Counted from the first letter of the stretch, positions 1-8,686 are shown. The stretch is DNA of 64,000 nt from Cellulomonas edaphi (GCF_030362815.1 NZ_JAUCGR010000002.1:496001-560000); one strand, 5' to 3'. Numbers and translations: made by a program. Notes: generated by a model from the letters alone, not told the origin.

Positions 1-182
1 GTCGTCACGCCCCGATGGTAGTCGCGCCCACCCACGCATCCCGGGAAGCGCAGCGCCGCGGTGTCCCACGATGGCGGGTCTGTCACGATCAGGTGACGGT
101 TGAGTACGCGGTCAGCGAACCACCCCCTCCCGGTGCCATGGATCTTGGGACCAGATGGTTGTATGGAGACGTGACAGGGACC

Positions 183-398
183 ATGACTGAACCGCTGACC
201 GCAGCCGACCGCTGCGACCGCTGCAACGCGCAGGCGTACGTTCGCGTCGTCCTGCCCGTCGGAGAGCTCCTGTTCTGCGCGCACCACGCGCGCGAGCACG
301 CCCCCAAGTTCGCCGAGCTCGCCACGCACGTCCAGGACGAGACCGACCGCCTCCTCGCCGAGCACGGCGCGGGTGCGGGTGCGGCCACGCCCTCCTGA
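183..398 (+). CDS. DUF7455-family small protein
   Basis: A 71-aa soluble protein with two cysteine pairs, CDRC near residue 11 and FCAHH near residue 34, followed by a short acidic tail. The Cys/His arrangement suggests a small zinc-binding fold. It resembles the short DUF7455 proteins that sit near the principal sigma factor gene in many Actinobacteria. The ATG at 183 is preferred over an in-frame start at 15 because the upstream translation is Arg/Pro-rich and unlike a protein N-terminus. A hairpin at 443-477 lies just downstream. Function unknown. Confidence 0.75.
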   Translation: MTEPLTAADRCDRCNAQAYVRVVLPVGELLFCAHHAREHAPKFAELATHVQDETDRLLAEHGAGAGAATPS

Positions 399-442
399 CG
401 GGCGAGTTCGACCGGTCCACGCAGCGGATCGCACCTCGACGA

Positions 443-477
443 CGAAGGCCCCGAGACTTCACGGTCCGGGGCCTTCG
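443..477 (+). terminator. Intrinsic terminator-like hairpin
   Basis: Perfect 11-bp stem CGAAGGCCCCG/CGGGGCCTTCG with a 13-nt loop, between the convergent DUF7455 gene and the MFS gene. There is no long T run, as is common in high-GC Actinobacteria, and it could serve both directions. Confidence 0.7.
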
Positions 478-542
478 CTCTGCCCTGGGGCGAGCTGCAC
501 CCGCCCCTGCGCCGCGTGTGTTCTCGCTCCTGCGACCCCTCG

Positions 543-1976
543 TCAGACGTCGACGAGATGGGTGCGGCCGGGCTGGGTGGCGTCGGGCTGGGTGGCGTCG
601 CTCGTCGGCTCGGCAACCTCCGCCTCGTCGTCGTCGCTCTCGTCGTCCTCGCGCTCATCGCCCGTGGCAACCTCGTCCCGCACCGGGATGCTATCGACGA
701 ACGCGAGGTGCGGGACGGCGATCACCGCGCCGACCAGCGCGAGCGCACCACCGACCAGCAGGGGCAGGCGCAGGTCGACGCGTGAGACGAGGCCCCCCAG
801 CAGCGCTGCGCACGGAGCCAGGCCCCACACCAGCGTCCTGGTGGCGCCGTTGACGCGTCCGAGCATCGCTCCCGGGACGATCATCTGGCGCACCGTCGAG
901 GACTGCACGTTCCACGCCGTCCCCGCCATCGCCGCGACGGCCATCGCCACGGCGGCCACCACCGCGCCACCGGTGCCGCCGGGGGCGAGGCCCAGCACCA
1001 CGAACGCCGCGCCGGCCAGCACCGTGGCCGCCACCATGGCCGTCCGCCGACCGAACCGCCGCGACAGCGCCGGGGAGCAGATCGCGCCCGCGACACCGCC
1101 CAGCGCCATCCCGGCGGTGAGGATGCCGATCGCCGCCTCCGGGACGCCGACACCCCGCACGAGGTAGAACATCAGCGAGCCCTGGGCGAACTGCAGGGTC
1201 ATCGCCACCATCGTCGTGACCAGCACCAGCGCGCGCAGGTGCCGGTGACCGAACGTGTAGCGGAGCCCGCTGACCGTCGCGGCCCAGATGCTCTCGTGCG
1301 GAGCGGGCTTCGCCGCGTCGGCCTCGTCGGCCGCCGAGGCCGCGCCTCCCGCGCGCTCCGGCTCGAGCGCGTCGACCGGCTCGGGCCCGGGACGGCCGGC
1401 GCGGCGGGGCAGCGTGAGCACGAGTGCCGCGGCCCCGGCGTACGCGACGGCGCCGACGACGAGCGGGAGCGGCACCGCCACCGCGAACAGCGCCGCGCCC
1501 AGAGGCAGCGCCACCATCCCCTGCATCACCAGCTCGCCGGCCTGGAACCGTGAGTTGGCCGTGTCGAGCCGGGCGGTCGGCACCAGGGTCGGCACCATGG
1601 CCTGGGCCGCACCGTCGGCGAGCGTCTCGATGCAGGCCGCGAGCAGCACCGTGGCGAACAGCAGCCACAGCGGGATCCCGACCGTCGCGGCGATGACCGC
1701 GAGGGCCACGTAGGCGGCGGCCCTGGTCAGGGCACCGAAGCCCATGATGCGCCGGCGGTCGGCGCGGTCCACGACCGCCCCGGAGAGCACGCCGAGCACC
1801 AGCCACGGCAGGAACGTCAGGGCGCTGACCACGGAGACGACGAACGGGTCGTCGCTCAGCCGCATCGCGAGCAGCGGCATGACCACCATGCCGACGCCGT
1901 CGGCGAGGTTGCTGGCCAGGCTTGCGGACCAGAGGCGCTGGAAGGTCCCGGGAAGGCGGGGGCCGGTGGTGCTCAT
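543..1976 (-). CDS. MFS transporter (drug-efflux type)
   Basis: A 477-aa integral membrane protein of the major facilitator superfamily. The N-terminal half has the MFS loop signature (VVDRADRRRIMG). A cytoplasmic Pro/Glu/Ala-rich linker lies near residues 210-240, followed by a second six-helix bundle and an acidic C-terminal tail (about 40 residues of Asp/Glu/Thr). It belongs to the MFS_3-like group of enterobactin or drug exporters. The ATG at 1976 overlaps the stop of the upstream ArsR-type gene by four bases, so the two are translationally coupled. The repressor-exporter pairing suggests substrate-induced efflux. The substrate cannot be told from sequence. Confidence 0.85.
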   Translation of the reverse strand: MSTTGPRLPGTFQRLWSASLASNLADGVGMVVMPLLAMRLSDDPFVVSVVSALTFLPWLVLGVLSGAVVDRADRRRIMGFGALTRAAAYVALAVIAATVGIPLWLLFATVLLAACIETLADGAAQAMVPTLVPTARLDTANSRFQAGELVMQGMVALPLGAALFAVAVPLPLVVGAVAYAGAAALVLTLPRRAGRPGPEPVDALEPERAGGAASAADEADAAKPAPHESIWAATVSGLRYTFGHRHLRALVLVTTMVAMTLQFAQGSLMFYLVRGVGVPEAAIGILTAGMALGGVAGAICSPALSRRFGRRTAMVAATVLAGAAFVVLGLAPGGTGGAVVAAVAMAVAAMAGTAWNVQSSTVRQMIVPGAMLGRVNGATRTLVWGLAPCAALLGGLVSRVDLRLPLLVGGALALVGAVIAVPHLAFVDSIPVRDEVATGDEREDDESDDDEAEVAEPTSDATQPDATQPGRTHLVDV

Positions 1977-2629
1977 GCGAGGTTCCCTTCGTCGTCGGCG
2001 GAGTGGGACCGAGCCCCGTCCCCGGCGGCCTCCCGCCGGGGGAAGGCGCGCAGCTGCACCTCCACCACCCGTGCGCCGTCGGGGCGCTCCGTCTCGCGGC
2101 CGCGCGTGCGTGCGGCCCACGACTCGAGGACGCCCATGAGCTCCTCGGACATCTGCGACAGCTCGTCGGGCGTGAGGATCGCCAGGTCCGTGATGTCCTC
2201 GGCGTGCCCGTCCCACTCGCTCTCCTCGCCGGCCGCGACGCGCGCGCGGAAGTCCGCAGCCGCCTCGAACCGCAGGCGCAGCCACTCGTCGGCGAACACC
2301 TGCAACGACTCCCGCGCCGCGGGACCCGTGAGGTTCGCGCTGCTCAGCACCTGACGCGTGGGCGGGATCTGCCACCACCGCTCCCGGCCGGTGCCCCGCC
2401 CCACCACCTCCTCGACGAACCCGTGGGCCGCGAGCTGGCGCAGGTGGTAGCTCGTCGCACCCGACGACTCGCCGAGCAGCTGCGCCAGGCCGCTGGCGGT
2501 CGCCGCGCCGGCGCTGAGCGCGTCGAACATCCGGATGCGCAACGGGTGCGCGAGCGCCTTGAGCCGGGTGACGTCGACGATCGCCTCGGCGCGGTCGGCG
2601 GCCTGGGGGGTGGGTGCCTCGGAGGTCAT
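1973..2629 (-). CDS. ArsR/helix-turn-helix transcriptional regulator
   Basis: A 218-aa winged-helix protein with an ArsR-like HTH at about residues 15-85 (VTRLKALAHPLRIRMFDAL, then recognition-helix region GATSYHLRQLAAHGFVEEV) and a longer C-terminal ligand or dimer region (about 130 residues). No Cys metal-site motif is present, so it is probably not a metal sensor. It lies directly upstream of and overlaps the MFS gene. Three 14-bp tandem units at 2651-2692 lie 22-63 bases before the ATG at 2629 and are the likely autoregulatory operator. An in-frame start further upstream would run through these repeats and is less likely. Confidence 0.85.
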   Translation of the reverse strand: MTSEAPTPQAADRAEAIVDVTRLKALAHPLRIRMFDALSAGAATASGLAQLLGESSGATSYHLRQLAAHGFVEEVVGRGTGRERWWQIPPTRQVLSSANLTGPAARESLQVFADEWLRLRFEAAADFRARVAAGEESEWDGHAEDITDLAILTPDELSQMSEELMGVLESWAARTRGRETERPDGARVVEVQLRAFPRREAAGDGARSHSADDEGNLA

Positions 2630-2646
2630 GCAGCCGAACGTACGCG

Positions 2647-2692
2647 TGCAAAGACTTCTTTGCAAGACTTTCTTTGCAAGGACTTCTTTGCA
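2647..2692. promoter_or_regulatory. Iterated operator of the ArsR-MFS operon
   Basis: Three head-to-tail 14-bp units (2651-2664, 2665-2678, 2679-2692), each ending in CTTTGCA. The inverse half-site TGCAAAG at 2647-2653 pairs with the first unit to form a near-palindrome TGCAAAGA(C)TTCTTTGCA. This AT-rich block is strikingly different from the surrounding high-GC sequence and sits where the promoter of the regulator should be. A role as the repressor binding site is inferred. Confidence 0.65.
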
Positions 2693-2744
2693 CACACGGA
2701 CCAGCGGCCGCGGCCGCTTATAGCCCCCCGCTCTTGGACAGCAG

Positions 2745-2778
2745 AAAGGGCCCCTCGCCTAGCGGCGAGGGGCCCTTT
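2745..2778 (-). terminator. Strong terminator downstream of the sigma factor gene
   Basis: A perfect 15-bp stem AAAGGGCCCCTCGCC/GGCGAGGGGCCCTTT with a 4-nt loop (TAGC) lies 45 bases past the stop of the sigma factor gene. It has A and T runs on both sides, so it can terminate in both directions and isolates the ArsR operon promoter. Confidence 0.85.
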
Positions 2779-2822
2779 TCATGCAACGCCCGACAGACCG
2801 GGCGGTCGATCAGTCCTGATGA

Positions 2823-4400
2823 TCAGTCCAGGTAATCCCGCAGCACCTGAGAGCGCGACGGGTGGCGCAGCTTGCTCATCGTCTTCGACTCGATCTGCCG
2901 GATCCGCTCGCGCGTGACGCCGTAGACCTTGCCGATCTCGTCCAGCGTCTTGGGCTGGCCGTCCGTGAGCCCGAAGCGCATCGAGACGACGCCCGCCTCA
3001 CGCTCGGAGAGCGTGTCGAGCACCTGGTGCAGCTGCTCCTGCAGGAGCGTGAAGCTGACCGCATCGGCCGGGACGACGGCCTCGGAGTCCTCGATGAGGT
3101 CACCGAACTCGCTGTCGCCGTCCTCGCCCAGGGGCGTGTGCAGCGAGATGGGCTCGCGGCCGTACTTCTGGACCTCGACGACCTTCTCAGGCGTCATGTC
3201 GAGCTCCTTGGCGAGCTCCTCGGGCGTGGGCTCGCGGCCCAGGTCCTGGAGCATCTGCCGCTGGACGCGCGCTAGCTTGTTGATGACCTCGACCATGTGC
3301 ACCGGGATGCGGATGGTGCGCGCCTGGTCGGCCATGGCACGCGTGATCGCCTGGCGGATCCACCACGTCGCGTAGGTCGAGAACTTGTAGCCCTTGGTGT
3401 AGTCGAACTTCTCGACCGCACGGATCAGGCCGAGGTTGCCCTCCTGGATCAGGTCGAGGAACAGCATGCCGCGGCCCGTGTAGCGCTTGGCCAGCGAGAC
3501 GACGAGACGCAGGTTCGCCTCGAGCAGGTGGTTCTTGGCGCGGCGGCCGTCCTGCGCGATCCACTCGAGCTCGCGGCGGGCCTTGGGCTCCATCGCGGTG
3601 CCCGAGTTCAGGCGCTCCTCGGCGAACAGTCCGGCCTCGATGCGCTTGGCGAGCTCGACCTCCTGCTCGGCGTTCAGCAGCGCGACCTTGCCGATCTGCT
3701 TGAGGTAGTCCTTGACCGGGTCCGCAGTGGCCCCGGCCGTGATGACCTGCTGGGCGGGTGCGTCGTCGTCGTCCGCGTCGGAGTAGACGAAGCCCTTGTC
3801 CTCGGACTCCTCGTCGCCGGCCGGCTTCTTGTCGCCGTCCTCCGACTCCTCGGACTCGGCGTCGCTGGTGGCGACGACCTCGGCGTCGGGCGCGTCCGTC
3901 TCGACGTCCTCGATCTCGATCTCGACGTCCTCGAGGGCGTCGGGGGCCGGCTCGTCGGCGTCGTCACCCTTGGGCGCGGCCGGGCCGGCGGTCTTGGTGG
4001 CAGCCGTCTTCGCCGGCGCCTTGGCGCGCGAGGCACGGGCGGGCGCGGCGGCGTCGGCACCGTCGACGACGGTGGCCTTGGCGGTGGCGCGACGACGGAC
4101 CGGCTTCGCAGCCGCCTCGTCGGAGTCGGCGACGGTCGCCTTCGCGGCGGGCCGCGCCTTGGCGCTGGTCGCGGCGACGGCGCGGGCCGGGACAGGCTCG
4201 CTCACGGTGATGCCAGCGGTGGCGAGGCCGCGGACGACGGCGCGCAGGCGCTTGGCGTCCTGGACGTCAGCCACTTCGCACGCGGTGCGCAGCTCGGCGG
4301 CGGCGACGGAGCCGTGGGTCCTGCCACGCACGATGAGGTCCTGGAGCGCAGGGTGCTCGAACTCACGCGGAAGTGCGGGATGCGGGGTCTGGGACGACAC
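2823..4400 (-). CDS. sigA: Principal RNA polymerase sigma factor (RpoD/SigA/HrdB type)
   Basis: A 525-aa primary sigma-70 factor. Region 1.2 begins at [20 protein letters not shown]. Region 2 contains [16 protein letters not shown] and [13 protein letters not shown] (-10 recognition). Region 3 follows, and region 4.2 ends with [20 protein letters not shown] (-35 recognition). The N-terminal 220 residues are a low-complexity Ala/Lys then Asp/Glu-rich extension, as in actinobacterial HrdB proteins. I chose the GTG at 4400 because AAAGG lies 6 nt upstream; an extension to 4505 would add a non-conserved Arg-rich leader. Monocistronic, ended by the hairpin at 2745-2778. Confidence 0.95.
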   Translation of the reverse strand: MSSQTPHPALPREFEHPALQDLIVRGRTHGSVAAAELRTACEVADVQDAKRLRAVVRGLATAGITVSEPVPARAVAATSAKARPAAKATVADSDEAAAKPVRRRATAKATVVDGADAAAPARASRAKAPAKTAATKTAGPAAPKGDDADEPAPDALEDVEIEIEDVETDAPDAEVVATSDAESEESEDGDKKPAGDEESEDKGFVYSDADDDDAPAQQVITAGATADPVKDYLKQIGKVALLNAEQEVELAKRIEAGLFAEERLNSGTAMEPKARRELEWIAQDGRRAKNHLLEANLRLVVSLAKRYTGRGMLFLDLIQEGNLGLIRAVEKFDYTKGYKFSTYATWWIRQAITRAMADQARTIRIPVHMVEVINKLARVQRQMLQDLGREPTPEELAKELDMTPEKVVEVQKYGREPISLHTPLGEDGDSEFGDLIEDSEAVVPADAVSFTLLQEQLHQVLDTLSEREAGVVSMRFGLTDGQPKTLDEIGKVYGVTRERIRQIESKTMSKLRHPSRSQVLRDYLD

Positions 4401-4453
4401 GAACGACCTTTCGGCAGCGCGACTCCTGGGAAGGAGTCGGTGGTGAGACTCAT

Positions 4454-4459
4454 ATTGTA
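4454..4459 (-). promoter_or_regulatory. Possible -10 element of the sigma factor gene
   Basis: TACAAT on the minus strand, 54 bases before the GTG start, in an unusually AT-rich patch. No convincing -35 hexamer stands 16-18 bp further upstream, so the assignment is tentative. Confidence 0.35.
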
Positions 4460-4598
4460 CCGAGCCAATTCCCGCGCGGCGGCCCATCGGGCATGCCACA
4501 GGCACGGAAGTGTGCGGGGACTCACGGCTTCAACGTGCCGACGAGGCCGATGATTCCCGGCCTGCTGCGCTGCGGCGGGGCCCGCGAGGCGCGGTCTG

Positions 4599-4991
4599 TC
4601 AGCCCGCGGGCTTGACCGTGAGGACGGGGCACGGCGCGTCGAACAGGACGCGCTGGGCGTTGGCGCCGAGGATCAGCTTGCCCACGGGGCTGCGCCGGCG
4701 CAGGCCGATGACCACGAGCTCCGCGTCGACCTCCTCGGCGGTGCTGATCAGGTCGTCCGCGACGTCTCCCCCGTCCAGCAGCCTGATCTCGTGCGACGTG
4801 CCCGCACCCGTCAGATCGGCGTCCACCCTCGCGAGCTCGGCCTCGACGGCGGCGCGCTCGTCCGCGGGCTCATCGGGACGGGAGCTGACAACCACCACGA
4901 CGTTCGTGCCTCGCAGATCGGCCTCGGCGACCGCCGCAGCGAGCGCCGCCCGGCCCTCAGGTGTGGCGAGGTATCCGACCACGATGCCCAT
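4599..4991 (-). CDS. Universal stress protein (UspA domain)
   Basis: A 130-aa single-domain Usp. It opens with MGIVVGYLATPEGRAAL (beta-1 and the first helix) and ends with the C-terminal ATP-binding-type region (VIGLRRRSPVGKLILG, then CPVLTV). The family senses stress and often binds ATP; here the G-2x-G-9x-G(S/T) pattern is imperfect (LGANAQ in place of LGS), so nucleotide binding is uncertain. The start at 4991 has GGGAG upstream. No operon partner is evident: the sigma factor gene starts 198 bases to the left. Confidence 0.88.
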   Translation of the reverse strand: MGIVVGYLATPEGRAALAAAVAEADLRGTNVVVVVSSRPDEPADERAAVEAELARVDADLTGAGTSHEIRLLDGGDVADDLISTAEEVDAELVVIGLRRRSPVGKLILGANAQRVLFDAPCPVLTVKPAG

Positions 4992-5158
4992 GACGCGCTC
5001 CCGTCTCCCTGCAGACCACCGATCCACCGCTCGGCGGGTCGACCCGGGCGCATGCGGTCCCTGGCTGGCCACCGCGGCGTACGACCGTGCGGGCGTGACG
5101 CTACCGGAGCACGGGCTCCCCCACGACCCCGCGCGACGCTCGCCGAGCGAGATCGCGC

Positions 5159-6295
5159 TCACGCCGCCGTGCGCCGCGCCCATCCTGGCGGGACCGCCGC
5201 CCGCAGCAGGTCCTGCACCATGCGGCCGAGGCGGTAGCCGGGGTCGTGCTCCAGGGCGCGCTCCAGCAGGATCTGTGCGCGCGCGCCGTCTCCCTCCCAC
5301 CAGGACAGCATCCCGAGCAGCGTGAGCGCGGGCGCCTGGTGCCCGGCCCGCCCGTGCGCGACCACCGCCTCGAGCGTGCGCGCGTGCAGGGCGCCGAGCT
5401 CGCGCGGCGGTTCGACGCCCTCGTCGCCGTCCATGATGAGGCGCAGGGCGGCCGCCATCGCAGCATCGTCGGCCGGAGCGGGCATCGCCCCCACCACGCA
5501 CCGCTCGGCGAGGTCACCGGTCCCCGGCACCAGCGCCACCAGCACGGCGTCGCGCACCCGTCGGTCGGCGAGGCCGGCCTCGAGGCGACCCCACGGCGCG
5601 GCGCGGGCGGTCCCGGTGCCGTCGACCCGCGCCACGGCGGCCCGCCACGCCCGGACCGAGTCGAGCCGCCAGCGGGAGACGGCGTCGGGCCCCGCGAGCC
5701 GCGCCTGGGCGCCGCGCACCTCCCACCGACGGCGGACGCGCCCGACGGACCGGCGCAGCTGGTCGTCCGCACGCCCGATGCGCACCAGGTCCTCGCGCGA
5801 GCCGGCGACCGTCGAGCCGGCGAGCACCATGTGGGCGCCCACCTGGGTGGACTCCAGGTCGCGCAGCGGGCGCCCGCCGCGGGGGCAGCAGCGCTCGTCG
5901 TCGCAGTCGAGGTCGAGGTAGCCGGTCGGCGTGCTCACGAGCACCTCGACGTCGCCGAACGGCCCACCGGCCGCCTCGCGCACGTGGTGGGCCGCGTCGT
6001 GCAACGGCGAGGTCCGACCCCGCGGGTCCGTGCCGTCGCTGTAGAGGACGCAGATGATCCGGCGGGCGCCGTCACGGTCCATCGTGGCGATCGCCGAGCG
6101 CGCGAGCTGAGGACCGCGCTCGTGGTCGACGACGTCCTGCAGGTCCATGCGCATGATCAGCCCGAGCCGCCCTCGGGGCGGCCGCAGGCTCACGAGCACC
6201 ACGCTGTCGCGCGGACGAAAGCCCAATCGGTGCGGGATGTAGGCCAGCACCTCGCGCGGCTCGCTGACGCGGATGGTCTCGATCTCGGTCTCCAT
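5159..6295 (-). CDS. DUF4192 domain protein
   Basis: A 378-aa protein beginning METEIETIRVSEPREVLAYIPHRLGF, the typical DUF4192 N-terminus, with the PRDSVVLVSLR strand and further alpha/beta segments. The family is widespread in Actinobacteria with no established function. The C-terminal third (LERALEHDPGYRLGRM) looks TPR-like. The ATG at 6295 is chosen because the conserved region begins there. It is divergent from the lipoprotein gene at 6423, with a 127-bp shared upstream region. Confidence 0.8.
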   Translation of the reverse strand: METEIETIRVSEPREVLAYIPHRLGFRPRDSVVLVSLRPPRGRLGLIMRMDLQDVVDHERGPQLARSAIATMDRDGARRIICVLYSDGTDPRGRTSPLHDAAHHVREAAGGPFGDVEVLVSTPTGYLDLDCDDERCCPRGGRPLRDLESTQVGAHMVLAGSTVAGSREDLVRIGRADDQLRRSVGRVRRRWEVRGAQARLAGPDAVSRWRLDSVRAWRAAVARVDGTGTARAAPWGRLEAGLADRRVRDAVLVALVPGTGDLAERCVVGAMPAPADDAAMAAALRLIMDGDEGVEPPRELGALHARTLEAVVAHGRAGHQAPALTLLGMLSWWEGDGARAQILLERALEHDPGYRLGRMVQDLLRAAVPPGWARRTAA

Positions 6296-6422
6296 GGCCC
6301 CAGCCCAGCCGAGACGGTCCGGGCCGCGGGGCCGTCCGCCCACATCTGTGCACGCGCGCTCCGGCGATCGGTGGCTGTGGTCGCGTCGGCGGGCGGCCGG
6401 TCTGCGCGGCTACCCTGGCCCG

Positions 6423-6947
6423 ATGCTCCGACGTCGGCCGGTTCTCGTGGTGCTCGCGTGCACCCTGACCTCGACGGTTCTCGTCGGCTGCAGCTCGAGC
6501 GCACCCGCGCAGCTCGAGCCCAGCCGGTCCGCCGCCGTCGTCGCCCCCGAGCCGTCGCCGGCCGAGACGCTCCTGCCCGACACGACGCCCACGGGCTCGC
6601 AGGTGGGAGGCCTCGCCGCGGGCTTCCCCTCGGCGCTCCTGCCCGTCCCGGCCGGGGCGACGGTGCTGCTGTCGGCAGCCGCGCCCGTGCCCGACTCGGA
6701 CCTGGTCGACGTGAGCCTCAACCTGCGGACCACGCAGTCCGCGTCCGACCTGCTCGAGGCCGTCAGCGGACCGCTGGAGAAGGCGGGCTTCACGCGTTCC
6801 GAGTCACCCGAGCGCGAGCCGGACCTGGCGGCCCAGGCGGCGTTCACACGCGACCACGGCAAGGAGCGCGTGATCCTGGGCATCCTCGATGCGGACGGCG
6901 TGCGGACGCTGACGCTCAGCGGACAGGTCGACCCCTCGGTCACCTAG
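6423..6947 (+). CDS. Putative lipoprotein
   Basis: A 174-aa secreted protein with a short basic N-terminus, a hydrophobic stretch (VLVVLACTLTSTVLVGC) and a lipobox LVGC, predicting lipidation at Cys23. A Pro/Ser/Thr-rich linker follows, then a small alpha/beta domain of about 100 residues. I do not recognise a named family. The next gene, a polyprenyl synthase, begins 9 bases downstream, so the two are probably co-transcribed. Confidence 0.75.
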   Translation: MLRRRPVLVVLACTLTSTVLVGCSSSAPAQLEPSRSAAVVAPEPSPAETLLPDTTPTGSQVGGLAAGFPSALLPVPAGATVLLSAAAPVPDSDLVDVSLNLRTTQSASDLLEAVSGPLEKAGFTRSESPEREPDLAAQAAFTRDHGKERVILGILDADGVRTLTLSGQVDPSVT

Positions 6948-6956
6948 GCTGCCCGC

Positions 6957-8078
6957 GTGAGCACCACGTCTGCCGCCCTGACCGATGCCGACGGCGTGCG
7001 CGCGAGGGTGGACGGCCACATCGCCGACCACCTGTCGCAACTGCGGGCCGAGCTCGCGGGCATCGGCGCCGACGCCGCTCCCCTGGCCGACGCGGTCGAG
7101 CAGATGCTCTCGGGCGGCAAGCGGCTGCGAGCGGCCTTCTGCTACTGGTCGTGGCGCGCCCACGGGGGCGTCCCGGGCACGGCCGCCGAGGTGAGCGTGC
7201 TGCGCGTGGGTGCGGCGCTCGAGCTGTTCCAGGCCGCCGCGCTCTTCCACGACGATGTCATGGACGACTCCGACACCCGTCGCGGGTTCCCCGCGGCGCA
7301 CCGCAGCTTCGCCGACCGGCACCGCCGCAGCGGCCTGGAGGGCGACGCCAGGCACTTCGGCCAGTCCGCCGCGATCCTGCTCGGGGACCTCGCCCTCGTG
7401 GCCAGCGAGCGCGAGTTCGCGGAATCGCTCGCCGGCATCCCCGAGCCGGCCGCGCGCCGGGCCAGGGGCGTCTTCGATCTCATGCGGACCGAGGTCACGG
7501 TCGGGCAGTACCTCGACGTGCTGGGCCAGTCGCTGCCGTGGGGCGACGACACCGTCGCCGACGAGGCGCGCGCTCGTGAGGTGATCCGCGCCAAGTCGGC
7601 GCGCTACAGCGTGGAGCACCCCGTGGTCCTGGGCGCCGCGCTCGCGGGCGCGTCGGACGCCGAGCTCGCGACGTGCCGGTCGCTCGGCCTGCCGCTGGGT
7701 GAGGCGTTCCAGCTGCGCGACGACCTCCTGGGCGTGTTCGGGGATCCCGCGTCGACGGGCAAGCCCGCCGGCGACGACCTTCGCGAGGGCAAGCGCACGG
7801 TCCTCGTGGCCCGGACCGTGGCGCGCGCCCAGGAGGACGGGGACGCACGCACCCTGGACCTGCTCCGCCGCACCCTCGGGGACCGGCACGCCTCGGCCGA
7901 GGCGATCACCACGTTGGCACGTGCCGTCCGCGCCTCCGGCGCCGTCGAAGACCTCGAGGTGCTGATTGCCAGCCTGAGCGCGGAGGCCTTCGCGGTGATC
8001 GACGCCCAGGACTGGCTCGATCCCGCGCGCAGCATGCTCGTCGCGCTCGCGCACGCGGCCGTCGACCGCGCTGCCTGA
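6957..8078 (+). CDS. idsA: Polyprenyl (geranylgeranyl-type) diphosphate synthase
   Basis: A 373-aa trans-isoprenyl diphosphate synthase that condenses IPP with allylic diphosphates. The first Asp-rich motif is DDVMDDSDTRR near residue 100 and the second is LRDDLLGVFGD near residue 255; GGKRLR (residue ~50) is the IPP-binding region. It corresponds in place to M. tuberculosis idsA2 (Rv2173), next to the Rv2175c and pknL homologues. Chain length cannot be fixed from sequence. GTG start at 6957. Its stop codon lies inside the first unit of the 19-bp repeat at 8073-8136. Confidence 0.88.
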   Translation: MSTTSAALTDADGVRARVDGHIADHLSQLRAELAGIGADAAPLADAVEQMLSGGKRLRAAFCYWSWRAHGGVPGTAAEVSVLRVGAALELFQAAALFHDDVMDDSDTRRGFPAAHRSFADRHRRSGLEGDARHFGQSAAILLGDLALVASEREFAESLAGIPEPAARRARGVFDLMRTEVTVGQYLDVLGQSLPWGDDTVADEARAREVIRAKSARYSVEHPVVLGAALAGASDAELATCRSLGLPLGEAFQLRDDLLGVFGDPASTGKPAGDDLREGKRTVLVARTVARAQEDGDARTLDLLRRTLGDRHASAEAITTLARAVRASGAVEDLEVLIASLSAEAFAVIDAQDWLDPARSMLVALAHAAVDRAA

Positions 8079-8136
8079 GTCCGAGAGCCCGGCCTGAGTC
8101 CGAGAGCTCGGCCTGAGTCCTAGAGCTCGGCCTGAG
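8073..8136. repeat. 19-bp tandem repeat between convergent genes
   Basis: Three 19-bp units (8073-8091, 8092-8110, 8111-8129) plus a 7-base partial copy, each starting GCCTGAGTCC. Unit 1 supplies the TGA of the polyprenyl synthase. Unit 3 has T instead of G at 8121 (CTAGAG rather than CGAGAG), and this creates the TAG that ends the convergent Rv2175c-like gene. Confidence 0.85.
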
Positions 8137-8530
8137 CGAGCCGCCGCACCTCGGTCTTGCGGCCCTCGCGCAGCGCGGCGATGGGCGAGCCGCGCAGACC
8201 CTCGAGCTCGCTGAACAGCCAGACGACGGCCTCCTCGTCGCTGAACCCGGCGTCGCGCAGCAGCGTGAGGGTGCCCTGCAGCGCCGCCAGCACGGTCCAC
8301 TGCGGCAGACCCTCCGCCCGCGAGGGCGCCGAGGGGTTCGCCAGGTGGCCGGGCACAAGGAAGGCAGCCGGCACCGAGAAGACCTTCGGGTCCCCGCGGC
8401 GGACGCCGACGAGGCGGCCCTCCTGCACGAGGCGGCGCACCTTGCCGGCATCCAGCTCGAGCCGTTCAGCGACGTCGGGAACGGTCAGCCATTCGTCGAC
8501 GAGCGCGTCGGGGGTCGTGGTGTCAGTCAC
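8120..8530 (-). CDS. Rv2175c-family DNA-binding protein
   Basis: A 136-aa protein with an N-terminal winged-helix/excisionase-like HTH (LTVPDVAERLELDAGKVRRL, about residues 15-60) and a C-terminal helical domain (LQGTLTLLRDAGFSDEEAV). It matches the Rv2175c family, whose mycobacterial member is a DNA-binding substrate of the kinase PknL. The kinase gene at 9900 is close by, consistent with a conserved kinase-substrate pair (established for M. tuberculosis, inferred here). Its N-terminus is Thr-rich (MTDTTTPD), as expected of a phospho-acceptor tail. Its stop codon lies in a tandem repeat unit. Confidence 0.88.
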   Translation of the reverse strand: MTDTTTPDALVDEWLTVPDVAERLELDAGKVRRLVQEGRLVGVRRGDPKVFSVPAAFLVPGHLANPSAPSRAEGLPQWTVLAALQGTLTLLRDAGFSDEEAVVWLFSELEGLRGSPIAALREGRKTEVRRLAQAEL

Positions 8531-8624
8531 GCCGTCAGCCTACGCAACGCGCACGAGGCTCCACGCGATCACCCCGTGCAATTCGGACTCGGGGTTTTCA
8601 GGCACCAGTTCGTGGACTACGTTC

Positions 8625-8666
8625 ACATTCTGTCACTCCAGTAACAGTGGTGACATCCTGTCACTC
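8625..8666 (+). promoter_or_regulatory. Direct-repeat element upstream of the LysM/transglycosylase gene
   Basis: ACATTCTGTCACTC (8625-8638) and ACATCCTGTCACTC (8653-8666) are 14-bp direct repeats with one mismatch, 28 bp apart. They are 21-62 bases before the start codon of a secreted cell-wall hydrolase. The spacing of nearly three helical turns suggests a regulator site. The regulator is unknown. Confidence 0.5.
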
Positions 8667-8686
8667 GCGCACCAGGGGATCCGACC

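Noticed and set aside
1..182. A gene in the first 182 bases
   Set aside because: The in-frame extension upstream of the DUF7455 ATG is Arg/Pro-rich with no SD; nothing else is recognisable.
543..2693. A single 716-aa frame spanning the ArsR and MFS genes
   Set aside because: Its N-terminal third is an out-of-frame Arg-rich shadow of the regulator; the MFS protein starts cleanly at 1976 and the regulator has its own frame.
8531..8686. c-di-AMP (ydaO-type) riboswitch upstream of the LysM gene
   Set aside because: Such riboswitches precede some actinobacterial wall hydrolases, but the conserved core and length are not present; only a short direct repeat is visible.
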